A stretch of 64,000 nt of DNA from Hymenobacter sp. YIM 151858-1. GTDB lineage: Bacteria > Bacteroidota > Bacteroidia > Cytophagales > Hymenobacteraceae. The DNA lies in NCBI RefSeq assembly GCF_025979705.1, contig NZ_CP110136.1, forward strand, positions 558,001-622,000, in the 5' to 3' direction. The notes under the pieces are model-generated. The model was not told the origin of the DNA. It worked only from the letters and a program-made list of their open reading frames with translations, and searched no databases. Positions 26,191-33,549 of this stretch are shown here, piece by piece. Position 1 is the first letter of the stretch; each line of letters opens with the position of its first letter. The position numbers and the translations under genes were made by a program.

Positions 26191-26802
26191 CTAGGTGCCT
26201 GGGGCTAAACCAAAGGTGGCAGCCAACTGCCGGCACTCGGCATGGCGTGGGCAGCTCAGCAGGTGGTCGTTTACCAGGCCGGCAGTTTGCATCAGGTTGT
26301 AGCACGTGGCGGGGCCGGTCATCATAAAGCCGCGGCGCTTCAGCTCTTTGCTCAGGGCTTCGCTGGCGGGCGTTGAGAGCGGGGGCGGGTTGGCGGCGGT
26401 GCGCTGGTTATCGAGCGGCTGCCCGCCTACAAACCCATAGAAAAACCGCAGCAGCCCTAGGTCGCCGCCGAGCTCCTGGCGCAGTTGCAGCCAGGCCCGG
26501 GCGTTTTGCACGGTGGCCTCCAGCTTGCGGCGGTTGCGCAAAATGCGCGGGTTGTGCAGCAGCTCCTCCACGTCGTCGGGCCCGAAGCGGGCCAGGCGCT
26601 CGGGCTCGAAATTGGCCAGCAGCTCCCGGAACGCCTCGCGCCGCTTCAGCACCACCGGAAAATCGAAGCCGATCTGGAAGGAGTGGAGCACGAGGTACTC
26701 GAACAGGATGCCGGCATCGGCCACGGGTTCGCCCCATTCGTGGTCGTGGAACGCGCGCATTTGCGGATTGAGGTCGGCCCAGGGGCAAGGGTTGGCGGCC
26801 AT
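26191..26802 (-). CDS. tag: DNA-3-methyladenine glycosylase I
   Basis: A 203-residue Tag glycosylase, which removes 3-methyladenine from alkylated DNA in base-excision repair. It aligns along its length with E. coli Tag: CPWADLNPQMRAFHDHEWGEP at the start, VVLKRREAFRELLANFEP, NPRILRNRRKLEATVQNARA, SKELKRRGFMMTGPATCYNLMQTAGLVNDH. The zinc site is conserved (Cys6, His near 17-19, and His and Cys in the C-terminal VNDHLLSC). The usual Trp in the LSW segment is Phe (GFDFPVV). The stop TAG lies in CCTAGG. Confidence 0.93.
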   Translation of the reverse strand: MAANPCPWADLNPQMRAFHDHEWGEPVADAGILFEYLVLHSFQIGFDFPVVLKRREAFRELLANFEPERLARFGPDDVEELLHNPRILRNRRKLEATVQNARAWLQLRQELGGDLGLLRFFYGFVGGQPLDNQRTAANPPPLSTPASEALSKELKRRGFMMTGPATCYNLMQTAGLVNDHLLSCPRHAECRQLAATFGLAPGT

Positions 26803-26980
26803 GCGGCAGGGGGTAGGTGCTGGTATTTAACCCCGGCCGCGGCTTTGGGGTTATGCGCCGCGGGCCGCTTTTCGGGCTTGGCGCGGCCCGCTTAACCCGG
26901 CCGCCCCAACGAAACAGGCTCAGCTGCTGCGCAGTACCGGGCGCGGCCGGGCAGGGGAACCTATCTTTCGGCAGAAGGCT

Positions 26981-26988
26981 TATCTTGC
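26981..26988 (+). promoter_or_regulatory. Possible -7 box immediately before a start codon
   Basis: TATCTTGC lies 4 nt before the ATG at 26993; a second near match, TATCTTTC, is at 26962-26969. If used, transcription would start at or a few nt before the start codon, giving a leaderless or very short leader mRNA. Confidence 0.3.
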
Positions 26989-26992
26989 CGAT

Positions 26993-27265
26993 ATGTCTTA
27001 CGAAGTAGCCAACCTCTCCCTGGCCGAAGCCACGCAGCTGGAGCCTGTTTTGCACTACGCCATTTGCATCGACGCCGACAACCGCCCCGGCAACCACGTG
27101 GGCGACTGGCCGGAAGAAGGCAAGGTGTACCCCGTGCGCCTGGTTACCAGCAAGCTCGAAGGCATGGAGCTGGTGCACGTGCTTGGTTTTCAGGCCGAAG
27201 CGCCTTACTACAATGCCTTTGCGCCCCACCGCTTTGCCGTGGTGGCCGAAGTTTTTCTGAACTAA
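26993..27265 (+). CDS. Conserved-looking small protein, unknown function
   Basis: A 90-residue soluble protein (MSYEVANLSLAEATQLEPVL ... FAVVAEVFLN). The pattern of alternating hydrophobic residues and loops (ICIDADNRPGNHVGDWPEEGKVYPVRLV) suggests a small beta-rich fold, perhaps SH3- or OB-like. No named family is recognised. It is divergent from tag and convergent with the second lacI-type gene. Composition is balanced and clearly protein-like. Confidence 0.75.
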   Translation: MSYEVANLSLAEATQLEPVLHYAICIDADNRPGNHVGDWPEEGKVYPVRLVTSKLEGMELVHVLGFQAEAPYYNAFAPHRFAVVAEVFLN

Positions 27266-27294
27266 CCCCCCGGCGGTAGCGCGCCGGCGGCCAC

Positions 27295-28332
27295 CTAGGC
27301 CGCCGGCACCCGCTCCGACGACTCGCGGATGAGAAGCTCGGGCTGCAGCGTAATCTGCCGGCCCGTCGGCTTCTCATCGTTTTCGTTTTGGGCCATCAGC
27401 TCCAGCAGCAGGTGCACCGCCGTGCGGCCCATTTCCTCGCAGCGCTGATCGACCGACGTGAGCTGCGGCTCGGTAAGCGACGAAAACAGCTCGTTGCTGA
27501 AGCCCGCCAGCGCCACGTTGTTGGGCACGCGCAGGCCGTGCTGCTTTAGCACCTGCATGGCCCCCACCAACGACAAATCATTGGCCGCAAACACGGCATC
27601 GAGCTGCGGCGCCTGTTGCAGCAGCTGCTCCATGCCGTCGTGGCCGTCCTGCATCGAGAGGTTCGAGAAGTGCACCAGCGCCTCGTTGTAGGCAATGCCG
27701 TGGGCCTGCAGGGCTGCCTGGTAGCCGCGGTAGCGGTTCTGGCAAATGTTCACGTGCTGCGGGCCGCCCAGGTGCGCAATGTGCGTGCAGCCCTGCTCAA
27801 TCAGGTGCGATACGGCCTGGTAGGCGCCCTGGTAATCGTCGAGCACCACGGCGCTGGCCTCGGGCGTTTCCACCACGCGGTCGAAAAACACCAGCGGAAT
27901 ATTGCGCCGGCGCACCTCGTCGAAGTGGCTGAAGTCGCGCGTGGTCAGCGACACCGATACCAGAATACCATCTACCTGCGCGTTGAGCAGCGTGGCAAGG
28001 TTCTTTTTTTCGTGGGCCTCGTTTTCGTTCGACTGGCAGATCATCACGTTGAAGCCGGCCAGGTTGGCAATGGTTTCGATGCCCTTAAGCACCAGGGCGA
28101 AGAAGTGCCCATCGATGTGCGGCACCACCACACCTAGGGTATTGCTGCGGCCCTTGCGCAAAGCCGCGGCCAGGTGGTTGGGCTGGTAGTTGAGCTGCTT
28201 GGCCAGTTCCCACACCCGCTTTTTGGTAGCGTCGCTGATGGCGGGGTGGTTGTTTAGCACCCGCGAGATGGTGGAAACCGACAGGTTGAGCTGCTTGGCG
28301 AGGTCAGAGATGGAAGCGCGACGAGTAGCCAC
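27295..28332 (-). CDS. LacI family transcriptional regulator (copy 2)
   Basis: A 345-residue LacI/GalR repressor. HTH SISDLAKQLNLSVSTISRVLNNHPAISDATKK (given here in two parts: SISDLAKQLNLSVSTISRV and LNNHPAISDATKK), hinge NYQPNHLAAALRKGRS, effector domain from NTLGVVVPHIDGHFF. It shares obvious paralogy with the regulator at 20512-21570, for example HLIEQGCTHIAHLGGPQHVN against HLIEQGCTRIAHLAGPQHLN. A perfect LacI-type operator palindrome lies 188 bp upstream, consistent with autoregulation. The stop TAG is inside CCTAGG. Confidence 0.92.
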   Translation of the reverse strand: MATRRASISDLAKQLNLSVSTISRVLNNHPAISDATKKRVWELAKQLNYQPNHLAAALRKGRSNTLGVVVPHIDGHFFALVLKGIETIANLAGFNVMICQSNENEAHEKKNLATLLNAQVDGILVSVSLTTRDFSHFDEVRRRNIPLVFFDRVVETPEASAVVLDDYQGAYQAVSHLIEQGCTHIAHLGGPQHVNICQNRYRGYQAALQAHGIAYNEALVHFSNLSMQDGHDGMEQLLQQAPQLDAVFAANDLSLVGAMQVLKQHGLRVPNNVALAGFSNELFSSLTEPQLTSVDQRCEEMGRTAVHLLLELMAQNENDEKPTGRQITLQPELLIRESSERVPAA

Positions 28333-28519
28333 TGGGGAGTGCTAAATAAGAAATGAGCCCGCAAGTTCGGCGAAAACGGGCACTGATGCGGCATGGCTTC
28401 GCCGGAGCCAGACTTGCAAGTAACAACAAGTATTACCGGCACCTGGGTTCGGGCTGTGTTACAGAACAATGGCGCCCCTGGCGAAAGCACTTGGCGCGAA
28501 GAAGCTGGCAGATGTTTTA

Positions 28520-28533
28520 TGCAAACGTTTGCA
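28520..28533. promoter_or_regulatory. LacI-family operator TGCAAACGTTTGCA
   Basis: A perfect 14-bp palindrome with the central CG and the A/T-flanked half-site (GCAAACG) typical of LacI/GalR-family operators. It sits in the divergent region, 188 bp from the lacI-type start at 28332 and 154 bp from the HTH gene start at 28687, so it could control either or both. Confidence 0.8.
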
Positions 28534-28686
28534 CAGAATAATTAAGTCGCATACATTTGGCAAGTGAGCTACCGCTCCCGCCCGAGGTATGGGCCGCAAA
28601 TGCCTCGTTCGGGTGGTGCCCGCACCTACCGACCCTTGTGTCTTTCCCACCCAAAACACATCGTTAGCCTTTAGTCACTGTTACCA

Positions 28687-29163
28687 ATGGGCCGTCAGCG
28701 TTACACCTTACAGCTTACCCGCAAGCAACAGGCATACCTAGCCGATTTTGTCAGCTCCGAAACGCTTTCCAAGCAGCAGCGCAACCGCGCCTTGGTGCTG
28801 CAGCATTGGTTGGCCAACCACTCGGCCCAGGAGTCGGCCGAAACACTGGGCCTGAGCATCGACCGCGTGTACAGCATGCGCCGGGCCTTTACGCAGCAGG
28901 GCTTCCGGGGCTACCTGCACGAGGTGCCGCGCTGCGGCGCCCCCAACAAGCTCACGCCCGAGCTGGAGTTGTTGCTGCGCAAGCTTACGCAGGGGCAAGG
29001 CCCCGCCAAAGGCAAGCGCTGGACGCTGGCTTTGCTCGCGCAGCGCATTGTTGAGCTCGGCCATACCGACCGTATTTGCACCCTCACGGTGCACAAGGCC
29101 CTGAAGCGCATCCGCACCACGGCGCCCGCGCCGCAGCGCACCGCGCTAAGCCAGGCCGCCTAA
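28687..29163 (+). CDS. Helix-turn-helix protein related to the IS630 transposase N-terminus
   Basis: A 158-residue protein. RNRALVLQHWLANHSAQESAETLGLSIDRVYSMRRAF (about residues 38-74, quoted in pieces: RNRALVLQHWLANHS, AQESAETLGLSIDRVYSMRR) is a homeodomain-like HTH. GFRGYLHEVPRCGAPNKLTPE and a second winged helix (RWTLALLAQRIVELG ... LTVHKALKRI) follow. This order is that of the DNA-binding half of IS630/Tc1-type transposases, but the DDE catalytic domain is absent and no terminal repeats are visible. It may be a domesticated transcription factor or a truncated transposase. The clean, intact frame and own promoter region favour domestication, which is inference. Confidence 0.75.
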   Translation: MGRQRYTLQLTRKQQAYLADFVSSETLSKQQRNRALVLQHWLANHSAQESAETLGLSIDRVYSMRRAFTQQGFRGYLHEVPRCGAPNKLTPELELLLRKLTQGQGPAKGKRWTLALLAQRIVELGHTDRICTLTVHKALKRIRTTAPAPQRTALSQAA

Positions 29164-29192
29164 CTTTCTCCTCGCCAAGCCGCCGATACTGG

Positions 29193-29345
29193 CTACATCC
29201 GTTGCCAGGCTTCCAGCAGGAGGGCAATCAGCGGAATAAGCATGCCCGCACCCACGGTAGCAATGCTAACCCAGGCTGGCAACGTGCGGTCGGCATGTTC
29301 GTGGTGGCGCAACCGGTAGCGCTCTACGATAAAGGTATGATGCAT
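29193..29345 (-). CDS. Candidate 50-residue membrane protein
   Basis: A short frame with ATG at 29345 and TAG at 29193-29195, encoding MHHTFIVERYRLRHHEHADR, then TLPAWVSIATVGAGML and IPLIALLLEAWQRM. A charged N-terminus is followed by one membrane helix. A strongly AT-rich, promoter-like stretch lies immediately upstream (29361-29410). It is convergent with the HTH gene, 29 nt from its stop. Confidence 0.5.
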   Translation of the reverse strand: MHHTFIVERYRLRHHEHADRTLPAWVSIATVGAGMLIPLIALLLEAWQRM

Positions 29346-29450
29346 GGCACAGGTCGGTTAGCGTGGGATATTATGATAATATAAACATAAAATTTAACTA
29401 TAAACCGATGTAGCTGGAATTTTCAGCTGGTCGGTACTTCCAGACTACCC

Positions 29451-29504
29451 CGAAACCCGACGCCCCGCGGCCTGCAATTGCAGGCCGCGGGGCGTCGGGT
29501 TTCG
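29451..29504. repeat. 54-bp perfect palindrome
   Basis: A perfect inverted repeat of 27 + 27 nt centred on CAATTG (29451-29477 with 29478-29504), outermost CGAAACCCGACG. It lies 23 nt beyond the stop codon of elaA. It could form a very stable hairpin or cruciform. No T-run follows, so simple intrinsic termination is not assured. Confidence 0.9.
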
Positions 29505-29526
29505 GGTCAGCTGCTTCGGCAGGCAC

Positions 29527-29976
29527 CTAGGGCCGCAGCATATGAATGTGTTCGATGCCGTCTTCGAGGTAAATATCGTCGAGCTGCTCGAAGCCAAAGC
29601 TGCTGTAGAAGGCCCGCAAGTAGTACTGCGCCCCGATTTTGATGGGTTGCGCACCAAACAGCGCCTCGCATTGGGCAATGGCCTGGCGCATCAGCTCGCG
29701 GCCCAGGCCGTAGCGGCGGTACTTCGGGCTGACGACCACGCGCCCAATGCTGGCTTGCTCGTAGGAGCGCCCGGCCTCGAACAAACGGGCATAGGCCGCC
29801 AGCTCGCCGGCCGGGGAGTAGCCCAGCAAGTGTAACGCCTGCTGATCCAGTCCATCAATGTCCTGAAAAGCGCAGGTTTGCTCCACCACAAATACCTCGC
29901 TGCGCAGCTGCAGCAGGGCATACAATTCGGCTAATGCCAGCTCGGCAAAGGGCTTGGTGCTCCAGGTAAGGGTCAT
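29527..29976 (-). CDS. elaA: GNAT family N-acetyltransferase, ElaA type
   Basis: A 149-residue acetyltransferase of the ElaA subgroup. LYALLQLRSEVFVVEQTCAF is the hallmark N-terminal segment, followed by QDIDGLDQQALHLLGY, the acetyl-CoA motif A region SIGRVVVSPKYRRYGLGRELM, and the C-terminal FYSSFGFEQLDDIYLEDGIEHIHM. It aligns over its full length with E. coli ElaA. The acceptor substrate is unknown for the family. The start at 29976 is chosen because homologues begin close to this Met. The stop TAG lies in CCTAGG. Confidence 0.92.
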   Translation of the reverse strand: MTLTWSTKPFAELALAELYALLQLRSEVFVVEQTCAFQDIDGLDQQALHLLGYSPAGELAAYARLFEAGRSYEQASIGRVVVSPKYRRYGLGRELMRQAIAQCEALFGAQPIKIGAQYYLRAFYSSFGFEQLDDIYLEDGIEHIHMLRP

Positions 29977-30074
29977 AGCATCGGAATGAGGCCGCAAAGG
30001 TAGGCGCCCGGCGGTGGTTTGGTTGCGCCGGGCGCAAGCGGCACTGCATTTACCCCAAGCCCCGGGCCGCCCCG

Positions 30075-31058
30075 CTACTGCACCAGCAATGGCTGGGTCA
30101 GGCGCTGCCCATCGAGGCTAAGCTGGCACACGTACATGCCTGCAGCCAGGCCCGCGGGGCTAAAGCGCAGCGCGTAGTTGCCGGCGGGGCGGGGGGCATC
30201 GAGCAGTACGGCTACCTCGCGGCCGGCCATATCGAGCACGGCCAGCCGCACGTGGGCACTGCGGGTAAGCACAAACGGCAGCACGGCGCCCTCGGCGGCC
30301 ACGGGGTTGGGGTAAGCGCCTTGCAGCTGCGCCCAGGTGGCGGCGTTGCGGCGCGTGCTGGTTACCACCGAGGTGGTCGGCACGGGGTCGTTGGCCTCCA
30401 CGGCGTTGGTCGAACCTAGGGTGCCGGCCGGGCCGCCCGGCACTTGGTTGGCCACGGTTTGGCCCGTCACGTTTTCAAACTTAAAATAGGCCAGCAAATC
30501 GGCCGGGGGCACGGCCACGCCGCTTTGCATATCGAGCAGGATTTCTTCGCTGCGGTCGTCCTTCCACACCATCACCTCGTCGATAAACCCTTCCCAACCC
30601 ATGTCGTCGGTGTTGTAGCCGATGCCCAGGTTGTTGGCGGTGGGCAACGTCCAGGGGGCTTTGGTGGAGGTGGCTACCTGGGTGCCGTTTACGAACAGGG
30701 CGCCGTTGGCGCCGTCCCAGGTGTAGGCCACGTGCGTCCAGGTGCGCAGGGGCACCGCGCCCCCGGCGGCCACGTTGAACAGCTCCAGCTGGCCCAGCGC
30801 GTTCACGCCAAACCAGGGCGTGTCGTCGCCGAACTCCATAATGGTGTGGTGGCCTTTGCCCGTGGCGAAACTCGCGCCGGTGTAGTACACCCACGCCTCG
30901 AGGCTAAGGGCGCCGTTGGGCACCAGCAACGGCACCGATACTTTCGACGACTTGCTGCTGGTGAAACCCAGAAACTGGCCGCCTTGCTGGGCGAAGCTGC
31001 TGAAGGACAGAATTGTACTTAGCAAGCCTATGAAGGTAATGCGCAGAGGTGTTGGCAT
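30075..31058 (-). CDS. LamG-domain secreted protein with T9SS type A sorting signal
   Basis: A 327-residue exported protein. A signal peptide (TFIGLLSTILSFSSFAQQ) precedes a concanavalin-A-like LamG domain (about 25-200) with LSLEAWVYYTG, WTHVAYTWDGANGALFVNGTQV and GFIDEVMVWKDDRS. A linker leads to the T9SS type A sorting domain (about 245-327: AYPNPVAAEG ... LAAGMYVCQLSLDGQ). LamG domains usually bind glycans or proteins; there is no catalytic domain. It is probably a surface-bound or released binding protein. Confidence 0.88.
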   Translation of the reverse strand: MPTPLRITFIGLLSTILSFSSFAQQGGQFLGFTSSKSSKVSVPLLVPNGALSLEAWVYYTGASFATGKGHHTIMEFGDDTPWFGVNALGQLELFNVAAGGAVPLRTWTHVAYTWDGANGALFVNGTQVATSTKAPWTLPTANNLGIGYNTDDMGWEGFIDEVMVWKDDRSEEILLDMQSGVAVPPADLLAYFKFENVTGQTVANQVPGGPAGTLGSTNAVEANDPVPTTSVVTSTRRNAATWAQLQGAYPNPVAAEGAVLPFVLTRSAHVRLAVLDMAGREVAVLLDAPRPAGNYALRFSPAGLAAGMYVCQLSLDGQRLTQPLLVQ

Positions 31059-31279
31059 AGAATGCAGCGTAGGTGGTTGGAATAATCTTTAAACGGGTGC
31101 GCGGCAGTTGTGTTTTGTGGTTAAAATATTTAACCGCAGCGCGTTGGCCGCAGGCTTTGCCAGGTGCCGAATGGGCCTGCGAAGCCATCAGGCACGAGCG
31201 TTTGCTACCGGCAGTTTGCCACTACGATGCAATAGCATTATTGCGGCAGCAGCTCGGCGGTGCGGCTCGGGGTTGCGAG

Positions 31280-31858
31280 CTATTGCCCTAGGTGCAGCGA
31301 AGCCAGATAAGCCGCCAGCTGGGCGGTGGGCATGCCTTCCAGCGTCAGCAGGGCCTCGTATGGGTCGCCGGGCAGCTGCAGCAGGTGGGCAAAGGCCGGT
31401 TCGGTTTTCAGGCCCTGCTGCTTCAGGTGGTGCACGGCTGCGTGCCAGGCCGGGCCGCCGGCCTGCAGCACCGCATGCTCTATCACCAGGTGACGGTAGG
31501 CGTGCTGCTGCCGCACGGGCAGCCCCTGGCCAAACACCTCAACGGCAAACCCACCGTACCAAAACCCGCAAACCACCGAAGGCACCCCGCGCACCAGCTT
31601 GTGCTTCAGGCGGTAGTGGTGGTGGTGGGCATAGGTTTGCTGAAGCAAGGCCACGAACTGCGGCTGCCCGGGTTGGGGTACTTCGCAAATAATATCCAGG
31701 TCGCTGGCGGGTGTGTCGAGGCCCAGCGGCACGGTGCCGGCCATCACGGGCCCGTAGGCCGCCAGCAACTGCCACAAGCCCAGTTGCCGCACCACCGCGT
31801 GGGCTTGCTGCTGGCGCGGGTTGCCGGTGGCGAGGTAGCGCAGGTCGTGCCAGTTCAT
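31280..31858 (-). CDS. DUF4269 protein, nucleotidyltransferase-like
   Basis: A 192-residue protein. Residues about 40-60, AGTVPLGLDTPASDLDIICE, have the G-x-(P)-x(n)-S-DLDI pattern of nucleotidyltransferase-like folds, as in the DUF4269 family. YRLKHKLVRGVPSVVCGFWYGGFAVEVFGQ and a C-terminal His-rich KQQGLKTEPAFAHLL segment are also characteristic of DUF4269. Biochemical function is unknown for the family; the acidic pair hints at metal and nucleotide binding. It is a cytosolic single gene. Confidence 0.8.
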   Translation of the reverse strand: MNWHDLRYLATGNPRQQQAHAVVRQLGLWQLLAAYGPVMAGTVPLGLDTPASDLDIICEVPQPGQPQFVALLQQTYAHHHHYRLKHKLVRGVPSVVCGFWYGGFAVEVFGQGLPVRQQHAYRHLVIEHAVLQAGGPAWHAAVHHLKQQGLKTEPAFAHLLQLPGDPYEALLTLEGMPTAQLAAYLASLHLGQ

Positions 31859-31984
31859 GGGCAGTGCCGATTGGTACAGTGTATGGCGCAGGTGCTACCC
31901 GCAGCAGGCAGCGGCAGGCTCCCGGCGCGGCGGCTGCAGTTTTCACCTAGGGCGGGGGCGGGGCTGCTACCAGCCGAAAGCCGC

Positions 31985-33064
31985 TTAGCGCGCTTTGCCT
32001 GCGGCCGAGCGGCAAACTCCGTGAATAAAAGTCAGCTTTTCAACCACCTTCGGCGGAATCACAAAGGGGTACGAATCGGGCAGGCCCATGCTGCGGTTGA
32101 GGCTGTTGAGGGCCAGCGTAAGCGGTAGCCATTGCTCCATAATTCGGTCGAAGCTAGCCTCGGTGTAGGGGTCGTGGGTGATTTCGGCGGTAAGGTTATC
32201 GTCGGCTTCGGCTACCTGCGGCCGCACCCGTAGGCCAAAGGCCGAGGCGGTTTGCAGCGTGTCGATGATGTGCAGGTAATGGGCCCAGGTTTCGGCCCAG
32301 TCTTCCCAGGGGTGCGTGGTGGCGTACGCGCTGATGAACTCCTGCTGCCAGTTGGCGGGCGGGCCCTGGTCGTAGTGTGTTTTCAGGCTGGCGCCGTAAT
32401 CGGCGCGCTCGTCGCCGAACAGCTTCCGGAAGGGCTCCAGGTTGGGCGTGTTGTCGATGAGGCGGTCGAAGTAATAATGGCCCACCTCGTGCCGAAAGTG
32501 GCCCAGCACGGTGCGGTACACCTCGTCCATGTTGCGGCGGGCCATTTCGCGCTCCACGTCGTCGGCCTCGGCAATGTTAATGGTAATCAGGCCGTTGTCG
32601 TGCCCGGTCATTACCTTTTCGCCTTTGGGCTTTTGCGCGTCCGAGAGAAAATCGAACGCCAGTCCGGTATCGGCGTTGTCGGTTTTGCTGACCACCGGCA
32701 GTTGCAACTGCAACAAGCTGTAAACCAGGCGGTGCTTAGCCCGTTCGAGGGTGCGCCAACGCTCCAGGTGCTCGGGCTCGTCGAGCTTGGGTATGGTTTG
32801 GTTGAGCGAGCAGGCTTTGCACAGCGCATCGGGGCTTGCGGCCGGCAACAACCAGTTGCATACGTCGTGGGCGTGGTTGGCGCAGTACTTATAATTGGTG
32901 CCCTCGGGCTGGCCGCACTGCTTAAATTGCTGGTGGGGTTGCGGATACAGGGCCACTACTTGCTGCTGCTCCAGCACAAAACCCAGCGGGTTGTGGCACT
33001 GCTCGCACTTATCGTTCTCGAAGTATACCACTTGCCCGCAGTGCGTGCATTTGAAAAGCTTCAT
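31985..33064 (-). CDS. Zinc-ribbon metallopeptidase linked to the ATP-grasp/alpha-E locus
   Basis: A 359-residue protein. The N-terminal zinc ribbon has Cys6, Cys9, Cys20 and Cys23 (FKCTHCGQ ... KCEQCHNP), with further Cys/His pairs (CNWLLP, CKACS) up to about residue 90. The peptidase part carries the gluzincin motif HEVGHYYFDRL and a downstream EDWAETWAHYLHI segment that may supply the third ligand. It matches the putative zinc-binding metallopeptidase family that recurs beside circularly permuted ATP-grasp, alpha-E and transglutaminase genes. It is transcribed divergently from that operon with a 485-nt shared upstream region. Substrate unknown; processing of the ligase product is an inference. 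Confidence 0.82.
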   Translation of the reverse strand: MKLFKCTHCGQVVYFENDKCEQCHNPLGFVLEQQQVVALYPQPHQQFKQCGQPEGTNYKYCANHAHDVCNWLLPAASPDALCKACSLNQTIPKLDEPEHLERWRTLERAKHRLVYSLLQLQLPVVSKTDNADTGLAFDFLSDAQKPKGEKVMTGHDNGLITINIAEADDVEREMARRNMDEVYRTVLGHFRHEVGHYYFDRLIDNTPNLEPFRKLFGDERADYGASLKTHYDQGPPANWQQEFISAYATTHPWEDWAETWAHYLHIIDTLQTASAFGLRVRPQVAEADDNLTAEITHDPYTEASFDRIMEQWLPLTLALNSLNRSMGLPDSYPFVIPPKVVEKLTFIHGVCRSAAGKAR

Positions 33065-33549
33065 GCGCTGAGATGGTTAGCAGGGCCGGTGCCGTTTGCC
33101 GCGGCCGGCCCCCGTGGGCTGATTACAACGGGGCACCGCGGGCTTGGGTTGGAGCGCTCTGCTGCCCTCGTTCGCGAGCGTGGCAAATACCTAGGGTGTA
33201 TAAGGAAAATTACATAACATGCCCTAGGTATAAATGACCGCCCGTAAGTACATAACCACCTGCGTACCTAACGTCGGCTTAGGCACCTGCGCAAGCGGAT
33301 AGGGGTTTTTGAGTAATTGGGTAGGGTTTTCAGGCGAGCTTATAGCAGCGCCTAACCACCAAATAAGCAACCTGCTACGAGCCGATACGTGCTTGCCCGG
33401 GCTTGCTGGTCAGCATTAAATCAACAGCCGGTTATTTATAAAATACAACTTAACGGCACCGCAGTCGTAAGCGGAGGTGTGCCAGCCCGGGTGCCCCTGC
33501 GGGGGCTGGGCTGCGGCAGTTGCCGTGCGCTGGCTACTTACCCCTACTT
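33065..33549. other. Shared divergent promoter region of the ATP-grasp locus
   Basis: 485 nt without a gene. Two CCTAGG sites (33190 and 33223) bracket a 27-bp AT-rich stretch (TGTATAAGGAAAATTACA...). A second AT-rich patch lies near 33430-33450 (TTATTTATAAAATACAAC). No defined operator was recognised. The region must hold promoters for the zinc peptidase and for the ATP-grasp operon. Confidence 0.5.
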
